A stretch of DNA of 64,000 bases, taken from Candidatus Sulfotelmatobacter kueseliae. Lineage in GTDB: Bacteria > Acidobacteriota > Terriglobia > Terriglobales > Acidobacteriaceae. The notes below the pieces were generated by a model. The model was not told the origin of the DNA. It did not search any database and was given only the letters and a program-made list of their open reading frames with translations. The stretch lies in assembly GCA_900290255.1 (NCBI GenBank), contig OMOD01000111.1, positions 126,508-190,507 on the forward strand, in the 5' to 3' direction. Shown here in pieces: positions 1 to 8,728 of this stretch; positions within the stretch are counted from its first letter, which is position 1; every line of letters begins with the position of its first letter. The position numbers were made by a program, and so were the translations under genes.

Positions 1-1302
1 GACCTTCTTCATGTCGCCGTCTTTGCGGATGGAAGTGAACAGGTCGGCGGCCTTCAGGAATTGATCCCGCGGAATGCCGGTGATTCGTTCGACCATCTCC
101 GGCGTGTAGCGCTCATATTGTTTCTGCAGCAACTGGAACACGCAGCGCGGATGTTGCAGCGACAAATCGTAAGCCGTCTTCGGCGGAAGCATTGGCGGCG
201 GAGGAGGCGCGCCTGGCGAGGCCTTCGGCACAGAGGAATGACTCGGTGGCGCTGCCACCTTCCCGTTTACATCCCCGCCCTCCTCATAGTTCCAGGTCGC
301 TTTGTCGTAAACCTTCTTTTCCGGATCAAAGCCCGAGTACAAACCATCATCCGGCAGCTTGAATCCTTCCTTAATGACGAATGCGGCATTGGTGTAATTG
401 ACGAGATAATCGTGCGCGATGCGGTGGTTCTGAATGGCGTAGTTGATCAGACCACCGAGGAAGGCAATATCGGCCCCGGCGCGAATCTGCAGAAAAAGAT
501 CGGCGGTCGCGGCCGTGCGCGTCAGCCGCGGATCGACCACGATCATTCTGGCGTTGCGGTGCAGCTTGGCTTCAATCGCCCACTTGAAGCCGCAGGGATG
601 GTTCTCAGCCGGATTACCGCCCATGATCAACATCAAGTCGGTGTTCTTGATGTCAATCCAGCCATTGGTCATCGCCCCGCGTCCGAATGTTGGCCCCAAA
701 CTGGAGACCGTGGGGCCGTGTCAAACCCGGGCCTGGTTTTCCAGGTAGCAGACCCCCAGGCTGCGCATGCTCTTTACGACGAGATAATTGAATTCGTTGG
801 TGTCGGTGCAGCCGCCGGTGAAGGCGATGCCTTCACAGCGGTTCACGGTGTGACCCGCCGCGTCGGTCTCGAGAAAAGTATCGTCGCGGGTCTTCTTCAC
901 TTTTTGCGCGATCTCGGCGTAGGCCTGCTCCCAGGAAATGTCTTCCCACTCGGTCGCCCCCGGCCGCCGCACCTGCGGTTTGAGCAGGCGGCGATCGTTC
1001 AGGATGTCCTGCTCGAGCGATGAGCCTTTGGGACAGAGCGTCCCGCGGTTGATGGGATGATCCGGATCGCCCTCGACGTGCACCACTTGCGGAATCGCGT
1101 TCTTCGCCTTGTCGCCCAGCGTGTAAATGATGACCCCGCAGCTCACCGAACAATACGGGCAGGTGCTGCGCGTTTCGCTGGCGCGCGAAATCTTCAGGCT
1201 CTGCGTTTGCGCGTAGACGGGCGTGAGGTCGAATCCCAGCGTGGACAGGCCTGCTCCACCGATGACTGCGCCCTTGAGAAACGTTCTGCGGGAGAATTCC
1301 AT
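1..1302 (-). CDS. fdnG: Formate dehydrogenase catalytic subunit, selenoprotein (5' part, runs off left edge)
   Basis: Molybdopterin-dependent formate dehydrogenase of the FdnG/FdoG type, oxidising formate at the periplasmic face. Codon 1 at 1302 is preceded by GGAGG and opens a Tat signal with SRRTFLKG (residues 4-11). A 4Fe-4S cluster site follows: Cys48, Cys51, Cys55 and Cys90. The frame meets TGA at 723-721 (codon 194) in the context NQARV-UGA-HGPTV, then continues with family sequence (FGRGAMTNGW, MGGNPAENHP, MIVVDPRLTR) to the window edge, so this UGA is read as selenocysteine, at nearly the same position as Sec196 of E. coli FdnG. A proline-rich insert lies near 175-245. The gene is divergent from fdhE, and selB lies at 55.2 kb. 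About 434 codons are visible; the C-terminal half and any FdnH/FdnI partners are outside the window. Confidence 0.95.
692..723 (-). promoter_or_regulatory. Bacterial SECIS element with UGA(Sec) codon
   Basis: Numbering the U of UGA as 1 (position 723), G15-G16 pair with C31-C32, U17 is bulged, C18-C21 pair with G27-G30 (one U-G), and the loop is A22 G23 U24 U25 U26. The bulged U17 and the loop G23-U24 occupy the same positions as in the E. coli fdhF SECIS that SelB recognises. An alternative 7-bp stem GGCCCCA/TGGGGCC is also possible. Confidence 0.88.
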
Positions 1303-1534
1303 CGAAACCTCCAGCACTCTGCCGCATGGGCGTTCACCATGCGGACCTTGGGCAGCTGATCCCCAACTCAGGATGTGAAAGCGAAGTTGAAGGTTGCGGC
1401 CGCGGCGCCCCCACGCCACACGGCCAGGTCACGTGCAAACCGATGCGGGAAAATATACCTCCAGTAAGGAGTCAAATGCAAATGGCCCTCGCATTAAGGA
1501 TGGCGGACTTTTAGGATCTCGAAGGCCTCCTGCT

Positions 1535-1626
1535 TTGCGAACTTCGCGGCGCTTCTTCGCGAGCTTTGCGGTAGAAGATCTTAGACCGCAGAGTACGCCA
1601 AGGATTCGCGAAGGACGCGAAGAAGT
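1535..1626. repeat. Imperfect inverted repeat between fdnG and fdhE
   Basis: Left arm with CTTCGCGGCGCTTCTTCGCG and right arm with TTCGCGAAGGACGCGAAGAA around a TTTGCGGT...ACCGCAGA core. It resembles the ACCACAGAG-type repeats at 47.4, 50.2 and 62.2 kb. It occupies most of the 396-bp divergent spacer (1303-1698); no clear promoter was recognised in the rest. Confidence 0.55.
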
Positions 1627-1698
1627 CACCCGAAAAAACTCAAGCTGTACGACTACCCTCTCATTGCTCCTCCGGCTGGTTGCCTTGATAATGAGCCA

Positions 1699-2493
1699 AT
1701 GCCTGCCTCATCCTGGCAACGCCGCATCCAGCGTGCCCAAGAGCTCGCCGACCGGCGCCCTTTCGCGGCGGAAATCCTCGGCTTCTACATCCATGTTGCC
1801 CGTTTTCAGGAGAGCCTGCATCGTCAGCTGACCAGTTTCGTGCAACCGCCCTCAGCTTCCTTCGACCGTGAACTCAGCCAGGCCGAATTGGTGGAACTCA
1901 GCTCAAGATTTGAATCGTTCCTTTCTCTAGCCGAGACTCACGGACCCCGGCAACTGTCCGAACTAAGCCGCGGTCTGCACGTCCGCGGCCCAAGCTTCTG
2001 GGAGGAACTCCTCAACGCCGCCTGGACCGCGCACGGCGCATCCGAAGCTCAGGACCTTTTGGCGCTGGCTGTTCTCCAGCCCTGGGCCGAGCTGCTGCGG
2101 GATCGTGCCACACCGCGTCCGCCACTACATACCCTCGCGGTCTGTTCCTTTTGTCATCGCAAACCATGCGCGGGCGTGCTGCGGCCGATGGGCGATGGTG
2201 CCGCCCGGTCCATGGTCTGTTCTTTCTGTTTGAACGAATGGGAATTTCGCCGCATTGTCTGCCCCGCCTGCGGCGAGGAAAACGATCAGAAGCTGCCCGT
2301 CTTTACCGCCAGCGATTTCGATCACATTCGGGTGGAGTGCTGCGACGCCTGCAAGACCTACATCAAGACCGTGGATCTCACCCAAGATGGTCACGCCGAG
2401 CCGGTGGTGGACGAACTGGCCTCTGCTCCACTCGACCTCTGGGCCCGCGACCGCGGCTATGCCAAGCTGCAAAACAACCTGCTCGGAATGTAG
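1699..2493 (+). CDS. fdhE: Formate dehydrogenase accessory protein FdhE
   Basis: 264-residue maturation factor for membrane-bound formate dehydrogenase, cytoplasmic. The C-terminal half carries the four CxxC knuckles that define the family: Cys149/152, Cys174/177, Cys188/191 and Cys215/218, a rubredoxin-like iron-binding module. The N-terminal helical half is less conserved. It is divergent from the Tat-exported selenoprotein formate dehydrogenase at 1-1302, its expected client. The ATG at 1699 has no strong Shine-Dalgarno; an ATG at 1691 is out of frame. The gene ends about 100 bp before the tetR gene and is not in that operon's regulated unit. Confidence 0.93.
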   Translation: MPASSWQRRIQRAQELADRRPFAAEILGFYIHVARFQESLHRQLTSFVQPPSASFDRELSQAELVELSSRFESFLSLAETHGPRQLSELSRGLHVRGPSFWEELLNAAWTAHGASEAQDLLALAVLQPWAELLRDRATPRPPLHTLAVCSFCHRKPCAGVLRPMGDGAARSMVCSFCLNEWEFRRIVCPACGEENDQKLPVFTASDFDHIRVECCDACKTYIKTVDLTQDGHAEPVVDELASAPLDLWARDRGYAKLQNNLLGM

Positions 2494-2533
2494 CTCGCGA
2501 CCGCAGGCGCGAAAATACGTATTATCTTTTCTC

Positions 2534-2575
2534 TTTACAATAAATGACCATTGGTCAATAATGGTTATTAGTCAT
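2534..2575 (+). promoter_or_regulatory. Promoter with embedded palindromic operator for the efflux operon
   Basis: TTTACA at 2534-2539 and AATAAT at 2557-2562 are separated by exactly 17 bp, a good sigma70-type promoter. The spacer and the first base of the -10 hold the perfect inverted repeat TGACCA-T-TGGTCA (2545-2557). A degenerate second copy (TGACTAATAACCA on the minus strand) lies at 2562-2574. This layout suits autorepression by the adjacent TetR protein. Confidence 0.8.
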
Positions 2576-2594
2576 AGTAGGACAGTGGTCACAT

Positions 2595-3263
2595 ATGCGC
2601 AGGAGTCAAACTGCAGCGCAACAGGATGATCGAGCGAAATGGCGGCCAATAAAGATGGGGCGCCGCGAGCGTCGTGCCGCCGAAACGCGGCTGCGGTTGT
2701 TCCGCTGTGCTCTGCAGCTCTTCTCCGAACGCGGCTTCTCCAATGTCACCGTGGAAGACATTACCGAATCTGCCGACGTCGGCAAGGGAACGTTTTTCAA
2801 TTACTTCGACAGCAAGGAACACGTGCTTGGCGTAATGGCCGAGATCCAGATCGGCAAGGTCCGCGAAGCTCTCACGCAAGCCGAAGCCGGCGAGCGACCG
2901 ATCCGCAGCGTTCTGCAGCATCTATTCAAGCATTTGGCAGAAGAACCTGGTCGCAGCCCCGATCTTGCCCGAACTCTCATCTCCTCCTTCCTGGCAAGCA
3001 AGAGGGTACGTGTTCTCGTGCACGAACACATGGCGAGAGGCCGCCGCAGCCTGGCTGCGATCTTTGCCATTGGACAACAAAGCGGAGAAATCGATCCGCG
3101 GCTCAAGAAAGAGAATCTGGCTCGGCTGCTTCAGCAGCAGGTGCTGGGAACGATTCTGCTTTGGTCGCTGCGCGGCGAGTTGCGACTCGAAAGCGCCATG
3201 GAAAATACCTTTCAACATTTCTGGAGAGCGATTGCTCGGCCCAGCGCAGAGGAAAGACAATGA
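2595..3263 (+). CDS. TetR/AcrR family transcriptional regulator
   Basis: 222 residues. The N-terminal helix-turn-helix (about residues 24-70) carries the family signature: ALQLFSERGFSNVTVEDI, then ADVGKGTFFNYF. The rest is an all-helical ligand-binding domain. The start may be 2595 or the in-frame ATG at 2655 (MGRRERRAAE), which is where the conserved domain begins. The stop overlaps the ATG of the outer-membrane channel gene (ATGA), so regulator and exporter are co-transcribed. The order TetR, adaptor, ATPase(s), two permeases parallels E. coli cecR-ybhGFSR. The perfect palindrome in the promoter is the likely target. The inducing ligand cannot be told from sequence. Confidence 0.93.
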   Translation: MRRSQTAAQQDDRAKWRPIKMGRRERRAAETRLRLFRCALQLFSERGFSNVTVEDITESADVGKGTFFNYFDSKEHVLGVMAEIQIGKVREALTQAEAGERPIRSVLQHLFKHLAEEPGRSPDLARTLISSFLASKRVRVLVHEHMARGRRSLAAIFAIGQQSGEIDPRLKKENLARLLQQQVLGTILLWSLRGELRLESAMENTFQHFWRAIARPSAEERQ

Positions 3264-4597
3264 GGCAGGCGTGGCGTTTTCGATTGCTCTTTGTCGTTGC
3301 CTGCGTGTTTCAGGCGGCAGGAGTTGCGCAGAGCCAGGCCCCTTACCGCCTCACGCTCAAGGAGGCGATCGACAAGGCATTGCAGGCGAATCTTAGCGTT
3401 CTGGTTTCCGGTACTCGCGTACACGAGTCCGAAGGCACAGCGGCTCGGCGTTTTTCCAATCTGCTTCCGCACGTGCGCACCGAGACTTACGCGAACTACC
3501 AGAACCGTAATCTGCGCGCTTTCGGCCTCTCCATTCCCGGCCTTCCCGTGCCCCAAGTGATCGGGCCGTTCTCGAATTACGATTTTCGGATCTACGCCGA
3601 CCAGAGCATCCTGGATTTAGAGAGCTATCGATCGTGGAAAGCGAGCAAAGAAGAACTCGAATCCGGGAAGCTCGACTTCCAGGACGCTCGCGACCTGATC
3701 GTGCGCTCGGTCGCAAGTCTCTACCTGAACGGCCAGGCAGCGGAAGCCCGCATCGAAGCTGCGCACTCCCGGGTTCGGGCATCCGAAGCGCTCGACGCTC
3801 TGGCTCGTGCCAAGCATGATGCCGGCACAGCTACAGGAGTGGATGTACTGCGGGCACAAGTGCAACTGGCCAACGATCAGCAGGCTCTCCTGGTGGCTCA
3901 GAATCAGTACAAGCAGGCTTTGCTCGTGCTGGCACGAAGCATCGGCATTGATCCCGGCACGGAACTCGAACTGGCGGAGCCCTTGCAGTTTCAGCCGATT
4001 CCCACGTCGCAGGCGGAAACGGTGATTGCATCTGCCCTGTTCGCGCGATCCGATTACTTATCGCTCGCCAGCCAGCGCCAGAGTCTCACGGAGCAGCAGC
4101 GCGCCAACCGTGCCCGCTGGTATCCCAAGCTGAGCTTGAACGGAAACTACGGAGCCCTGGGGCGCAGCATGGGTGACCTGCGCGGCATCGGTCTCATCCA
4201 GGGCCAAATCGATTTCACCATATTTGATCACGACCGCGAGGGCGAGGCGCAGGAACTCTCCAGCCGCATCGAACGTGTGGACGATCAACTGGCCGATCTT
4301 CGCCGCGGCATTGCAGAAGACATCCGCGAAGCACTGCTGAATCTTGAGTCTTCCTCCGATCAGGTGAAAGTCGCACAACAAGGCCGGGATCTGGCTGAGC
4401 GGGAGCTTGAATTAACGCAGGACCGCTTTCAGTCTGGCGTGACCAACAACGTTGAGGTCGTCACCGCGCAGGATGAGCTTGCCCGTGCCCAGGAAAACTA
4501 CATTCTTGCGGTGGCCAGCTATTCCGACGCGAAATTTGCCCTGGCACGCGCGGCTGGAGGCACAGAGAAGAACCTGGGCCAGTACATGGCTCCGTAG
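3260..4597 (+). CDS. TolC-family outer membrane efflux channel
   Basis: 445 residues. An N-terminal signal peptide (hydrophobic LLFVVACVFQAAGVAQSQA) precedes two internal repeats of the outer-membrane efflux protein fold: long helical stretches with heptad spacing (such as DQQALLVAQNQYKQALLVLARSIG) and short beta segments. It would form the trimeric outer-membrane exit duct for the ABC exporter encoded downstream. The ATG at 3260 overlaps the tetR stop; the longer open frame reaching back to 2639 is only the tetR sequence read in another frame. 46 bp separate it from the HlyD gene. Confidence 0.92.
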   Translation: MRQAWRFRLLFVVACVFQAAGVAQSQAPYRLTLKEAIDKALQANLSVLVSGTRVHESEGTAARRFSNLLPHVRTETYANYQNRNLRAFGLSIPGLPVPQVIGPFSNYDFRIYADQSILDLESYRSWKASKEELESGKLDFQDARDLIVRSVASLYLNGQAAEARIEAAHSRVRASEALDALARAKHDAGTATGVDVLRAQVQLANDQQALLVAQNQYKQALLVLARSIGIDPGTELELAEPLQFQPIPTSQAETVIASALFARSDYLSLASQRQSLTEQQRANRARWYPKLSLNGNYGALGRSMGDLRGIGLIQGQIDFTIFDHDREGEAQELSSRIERVDDQLADLRRGIAEDIREALLNLESSSDQVKVAQQGRDLAERELELTQDRFQSGVTNNVEVVTAQDELARAQENYILAVASYSDAKFALARAAGGTEKNLGQYMAP

Positions 4598-4643
4598 TTG
4601 TGAGGAGTACGCTCGACGCGAGTCACCGCGCAAGGACGAGGTC

Positions 4644-5702
4644 ATGAAAAAACGTCTTCCGCTGGTCATCGTTGTAGCTGCCGTAATCGTGGCAGTCATT
4701 TATTTCTATCCACGCTGGACTGCAAAGCCTGCGCCGTCCAGCCATCTGATGCTTTCCGGGAACATCGAAGCTCACGAAAGCCTGGTCAGCTTCAAGGTGA
4801 CCGGACGCATTATCGAGTTGCCCGTCGAAGAAGGCCAGTGGGTACAGGCAGGCACACTGCTGGCGCGTCTCGATGATGCCGACTACCGCCAAAAGGTGGA
4901 CATCGATGCCGCGAATTTGAAAGTGCGTGAGTCGAATCTTGCGCTTACCCTCGCCGGCAGCCGCGACCAGGAGATCAAAGCTGCGCAAGCCGCAATGCTC
5001 GATGCTCAGGCCGACCTCCAGCAGAAGAAACTTGACGATGAGCGGGCGCAACGCCTTTTCTCAAAAGATGCGATCTCGGCGCAGGATCGCGATCTCTCCG
5101 CAACCGCCCTGAAGCGTGCCACTGCCGTTTACGAATCCGCACAGCAGCGCTACAACGAAGCCGTGGAAGGCAGCCGCAAAGAAGATATCCGTATTGCGCA
5201 GGCGAATGTCGGCGCGGCACGCCAGAGCCTCGGGCTGTCGCGCATCAATCTCGACTACACGCGTCTCATGGCTCCCAACCCGGGCGTGATCAGCGTGCGG
5301 CAAGCAGAACTCGGCGAGGTCGTTTCTCCCGGCACTCCCATCGTCACGCTCTCGGATCTGGATCACGTCTGGCTCCGCGCGTATGTTGCCGAGACCGATT
5401 TGGGCAGAATTCGCTGGGCTCAGGATGCCGCCATCACTACCGACACCTATCCGGGAAAGCAGTATCACGGACGAGTATCGTTCATTTCCTCCACTGCGGA
5501 GTTCACTCCGAAGAGCGTCCAGACTTACAAAGAACGTGTGACTCTCGTCTACCGCATCAAAATTGATGTGGACAATCCCAATCACGAATTGAAACCCGGC
5601 ATGCCAGCCGATGCCTCGATCGACTTGTCTATCAACTCGGCTCCGCTGCCTGCGTCCCAGACTTCGAAACTCCAACCTCACTCGCGCACCGAGGGAGAGT
5701 AA
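4644..5702 (+). CDS. HlyD-type periplasmic adaptor (membrane fusion protein)
   Basis: 352 residues. One N-terminal membrane anchor (residues 5-25) is followed by a split biotinyl-lipoyl hairpin (SGNIEAHESLVSFKVTGRI near residue 36, and TRLMAPNPGVISVRQAELGE after the coiled coil). Between them is a long helical hairpin rich in Ala and Gln. The distal beta-barrel includes YPGKQYHGRVSFIS. It bridges the ABC-2 permeases and the TolC-like channel. The start at 4644 follows AAGGACGAGG; upstream in-frame sequence is not conserved in character. The stop TAA is immediately followed by the GTG of the first ATPase. Closest architecture known to me is YbhG/YhiI. Confidence 0.92.
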   Translation: MKKRLPLVIVVAAVIVAVIYFYPRWTAKPAPSSHLMLSGNIEAHESLVSFKVTGRIIELPVEEGQWVQAGTLLARLDDADYRQKVDIDAANLKVRESNLALTLAGSRDQEIKAAQAAMLDAQADLQQKKLDDERAQRLFSKDAISAQDRDLSATALKRATAVYESAQQRYNEAVEGSRKEDIRIAQANVGAARQSLGLSRINLDYTRLMAPNPGVISVRQAELGEVVSPGTPIVTLSDLDHVWLRAYVAETDLGRIRWAQDAAITTDTYPGKQYHGRVSFISSTAEFTPKSVQTYKERVTLVYRIKIDVDNPNHELKPGMPADASIDLSINSAPLPASQTSKLQPHSRTEGE

Positions 5703-6653
5703 GTGCCCGTTGATCCCCAACCCGCGATTTTGGTGACTGGGCTGATCAAGAACTTCGGTGCGTTGTGTGCCGTGGATCGGTTGTCCTTTGACGTTCACGC
5801 CGGCGAAATCTTTGGACTCGTCGGTCCCGACGGAGCGGGCAAGACCACGACGCTTCGCATGCTGGCCGGAGTGATGCCACCGGATGAAGGTACAGCCATG
5901 GTCGCCGGCTTCGACGTGGTTCATGACCCGGAAGGCGCCAAGCATCACCTCAGCTACATGCCGCAGCGTTTCGGGCTTTATGAAGATTTGACGGTGGACG
6001 AAAACATCGGCTTCTACGGCGATCTTTTTGGCGTGAGTCCGACGGAACGGCAGCAGCGTGCGAAGCAACTCTTGCAGGCCGCCGGCCTGAGTGAATTCCG
6101 CAGCCGGCTGGCCGGAAAACTCTCTGGCGGCATGAAGCAAAAGCTGGGACTGGTCTGCGCCCTCATCCATCGTCCCAGGGTGATTCTGCTCGATGAGCCC
6201 ACAACGGGCGTGGACCCCGTTTCCCGCCGCGATTTCTGGCGCATCCTGTACGAGCTGATCTCCGAAGGCGTCGCCATCCTCACCTCGACGGCTTACCTCG
6301 ACGAAGCCGAGCGCTGCCATCGCGTTGCATTGCTGCACCAAGGCAAGTTGCTCTTCTGCGATACGCCCGCCGCGCTGAAATCCAGCTTCGGGAAGGACAT
6401 CCTCTCGATTCCCTCATCCGCTGCCCGCCGCGTCCGGGTTGAACTTGAGCACGCGACCGGCATATCGAGCCTCGTCCTCTCGGGCGACAGCGTGCACCTG
6501 GTGGTGGACGAATCCTCGCGCCGGATCCCGGAAATCGACTCGTTGTTGCGGAGAGCACAAGTGCCCTTTGATGCCATTCACCAGATCAAGCCGACGATCG
6601 AAGATTTATTCGTAGATGCGGTAACGAGCCAGGCCGCAGGGCGTAACCCATGA
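5703..6653 (+). CDS. ABC transporter ATP-binding protein (first)
   Basis: 316 residues, GTG start directly abutting the adaptor stop. Walker A GPDGAGKT (residues 41-48), Q-loop at YMPQRFGLYEDLTV, signature LSGGMKQKL, Walker B VILLDEP followed by TTGVDPVSRR. The tail of about 90 residues is typical of drug/polymer-type ABC-2 exporters. The usual H-loop His is replaced: the strand reads LTSTAYLDEAERCH, as in the first half of the fused YbhF ATPase, which suggests a degenerate catalytic site paired with the second ATPase. It overlaps the next gene by ATGA. Confidence 0.94.
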   Translation: MPVDPQPAILVTGLIKNFGALCAVDRLSFDVHAGEIFGLVGPDGAGKTTTLRMLAGVMPPDEGTAMVAGFDVVHDPEGAKHHLSYMPQRFGLYEDLTVDENIGFYGDLFGVSPTERQQRAKQLLQAAGLSEFRSRLAGKLSGGMKQKLGLVCALIHRPRVILLDEPTTGVDPVSRRDFWRILYELISEGVAILTSTAYLDEAERCHRVALLHQGKLLFCDTPAALKSSFGKDILSIPSSAARRVRVELEHATGISSLVLSGDSVHLVVDESSRRIPEIDSLLRRAQVPFDAIHQIKPTIEDLFVDAVTSQAAGRNP

Positions 6654-7597
6654 CCGGCGATCGCTCCGTCATCATCGACAATCTCGTGAAGCGGTTCGGC
6701 GATTTTGTCGCCGTCGATCACATCAGCCTGGAAACGCAGAAGGGCGAAATCCTTGGGTTCCTGGGGCCGAACGGCGCAGGCAAGTCCACCACCATCCGCA
6801 TGCTTTGCGGCCTGCTGAAGCCGACCTCTGGAAACGCCCTGGTTGCGGGCTATGACGTTGCCAAGAAGCCGGAAGCAGTCCGCCAGAATATCGGGTACAT
6901 GTCGCAGAAGTTTTCTCTTTACAACGATCTCAAGGTGATCGAGAACTTGCGGCTCTTCGCGGGGCTCTACAGTGTGCCTTCTCAGAACCTGAAAGAGCGC
7001 ATCGACTGGTCGCTCGCAATGGCCAACCTCAAGGGACAGGAAGACCTGATCACCGGAACCCTGCCCGGCGGCTGGAAGCAGCGTCTGGCGCTCGGCTGCG
7101 CGGTTCTCCACCAGCCGCCCATCATTTTTCTTGACGAACCCACCAGCGGCGTCGATCCCATCTCGCGTCGCCAGTTCTGGGAACTCATTCACCACATGGC
7201 CGGCCAGGGAGTCACTGTATTCGTGACCACCCATTACATGGAGGAGGCGGAATACTGCAATCGGCTCGCTCTGATTTTTCGCGGGAAGATGGTCGCCTTG
7301 GGCACGCCCTCCGAGCTCAAGCAGAAATACATGCGAGGCGAACTGCTGTTGGTTGAATGCGAACCGCTTGGCCGGGCGGTGGAGGCTCTCCAGCACGCTC
7401 CAAACATCATGGACGCGGCCGTATTCCGCAACGCTCTCCACCTGGTAGTCCCCAATGCTACGTCGGCAATTCCCGAAGTGAGGAGCTATTTGCACGCGAA
7501 AGGCGTCACGGTCACTCACGTCGAGAAGATCCGGCCTAGCCTGGAGGATGTTTTCGTCTCGCTCACGACGGACCGCTCGAGCAAGGAGGCCGCATGA
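6650..7597 (+). CDS. ABC transporter ATP-binding protein (second)
   Basis: 315 residues. Walker A GPNGAGKST, Q-loop MSQKFSLYNDL, an unusual signature LPGGWKQRL in place of LSGGQ, Walker B IIFLDEPTSGVDP, and an H-loop VTTHYMEEAEYC. The two ATPases are complementary: the first has a consensus signature but lacks the switch His, this one has the His but an altered signature. That pattern fits one asymmetric heterodimer, equivalent to the single fused YbhF of E. coli. Start ATG overlaps the previous stop; its own stop overlaps the first permease start. Confidence 0.94.
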   Translation: MTGDRSVIIDNLVKRFGDFVAVDHISLETQKGEILGFLGPNGAGKSTTIRMLCGLLKPTSGNALVAGYDVAKKPEAVRQNIGYMSQKFSLYNDLKVIENLRLFAGLYSVPSQNLKERIDWSLAMANLKGQEDLITGTLPGGWKQRLALGCAVLHQPPIIFLDEPTSGVDPISRRQFWELIHHMAGQGVTVFVTTHYMEEAEYCNRLALIFRGKMVALGTPSELKQKYMRGELLLVECEPLGRAVEALQHAPNIMDAAVFRNALHLVVPNATSAIPEVRSYLHAKGVTVTHVEKIRPSLEDVFVSLTTDRSSKEAA

Positions 7598-8727
7598 ACC
7601 TGACTCGACTTCGAGCGATCGCGGCCAAAGAAGTCAGGCAGATTCTTCGCGACGCACGCAGCCTCATCATCGTAATCCTCATGCCCGTGGTCCTGGTTCT
7701 GCTGTTCGGATACGGAGTCAGCCTTGATTTGAAGCATCTGCCGGTATATGTCTATGACCGCGACGGCAGCCAGCAGAGCCAGGACCTGCTGAAGCACTTC
7801 CAGTCGAATCAGTACTTCCATGTCGTACAGGTGGTGGACAGCTATCCCGCGCTCGTTCGCGCCATCGATGACGGCAGCGCAAAGATGGGCCTTGTCATCC
7901 CCTGGGATTTCTCCCAACGCCTGCGCGACGGCCGCCCGGTCTCGGTGCAGGCTCTGATCGATGCCACGGATGACAACACCGCCAATGTGCTGATCAGTTA
8001 CAGCCAGGCTGTCGTGCAAGGATTCTCCTCAGAAATCCAGGTGGACTGGCTGCAGCGTCGCGGCCTTCCTGCTCAACCCGCGCCAATCTCGGTCGAAGCT
8101 CGAACCTGGTACAACGAGGATCTGGAGAGCAGCGCCTTCATCATCCCCGGCGTGCTCGCCCTGGTCATGTCGGTGATCGGAGCGTTTCTCACTTCGCTCA
8201 CGATTGCGCGCGAATGGGAACGCGGCACCATGGAGCAACTCGTCTCCACGCCGGTTACACCCCTGGAAATCATGCTGGGCAAATTGTTCCCCTATTTCGT
8301 CATTGGAATGTTCGACGTCATGCTCTCCGCGGGCATCGCGCTCTACTGGTTCCGTGTTCCATTCCGCGGTTCTTTCGGAGTATTGCTGCTCGCCTCGGCA
8401 CTGTTCATGATCGTCGTGCTCGCGCTCGGCTTCTTCATCTCAGTGATAGCGAAGAATCAGTTCGCAGCCAGCCAGATCGCCCTCCTCATCACGTTTCTTC
8501 CCGCATTTCTGCTGTCCGGCTTTCTGTTTGCCATCGAGCAAATGCCCATCGCTCTGCAATACTTCACCCGCATTCTTCCGGTCCGCTATTACGTGGCCAT
8601 CCTGAAGAAGATCTTCCTGAAAGGTTCGCCGATCCCCCTGCTGTACACCGAACTGGTTCCACTAGCCGTTTTCGCAGTCGTGCTGGCATTTCTCGCCACT
8701 CACTCCTTCCATAAGAGGTTGGCATAG
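7594..8727 (+). CDS. ABC-2 type permease (first)
   Basis: 377 residues. One N-terminal transmembrane helix (SLIIVILMPVVLVLLFGYGV) follows KEVRQILRDARS, then a large periplasmic domain containing WYNEDLESS, then five more helices with the ABC-2 signature region EWERGTMEQLVSTPVTPLEIMLGK. This is the YhhJ/YbhS/YbhR class of exporter permease. It overlaps the second ATPase by four bases. It pairs with the downstream paralogue of the same length to form the inner-membrane pore; the transported substrate is unknown. Confidence 0.93.
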   Translation: MNLTRLRAIAAKEVRQILRDARSLIIVILMPVVLVLLFGYGVSLDLKHLPVYVYDRDGSQQSQDLLKHFQSNQYFHVVQVVDSYPALVRAIDDGSAKMGLVIPWDFSQRLRDGRPVSVQALIDATDDNTANVLISYSQAVVQGFSSEIQVDWLQRRGLPAQPAPISVEARTWYNEDLESSAFIIPGVLALVMSVIGAFLTSLTIAREWERGTMEQLVSTPVTPLEIMLGKLFPYFVIGMFDVMLSAGIALYWFRVPFRGSFGVLLLASALFMIVVLALGFFISVIAKNQFAASQIALLITFLPAFLLSGFLFAIEQMPIALQYFTRILPVRYYVAILKKIFLKGSPIPLLYTELVPLAVFAVVLAFLATHSFHKRLA

Positions 8728-8728
8728 T

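Noticed and set aside
721..723. UGA as a true stop that would end the formate dehydrogenase at residue 193
   Set aside because: Conserved family sequence continues in the same frame on both sides and a SECIS follows, so it is a selenocysteine codon.
61..1023. 320-codon plus-strand open frame
   Set aside because: It is antisense to the formate dehydrogenase gene, whose protein is clearly conserved; the plus-strand translation has no recognisable features.
2639..3259. N-terminal extension of the TolC-like gene
   Set aside because: This stretch is the tetR gene in another frame; the signal peptide begins at 3260.
5061..6341. 426-codon minus-strand open frame
   Set aside because: Shadow of the HlyD and first ATPase genes; the opposite-strand proteins are unmistakable.
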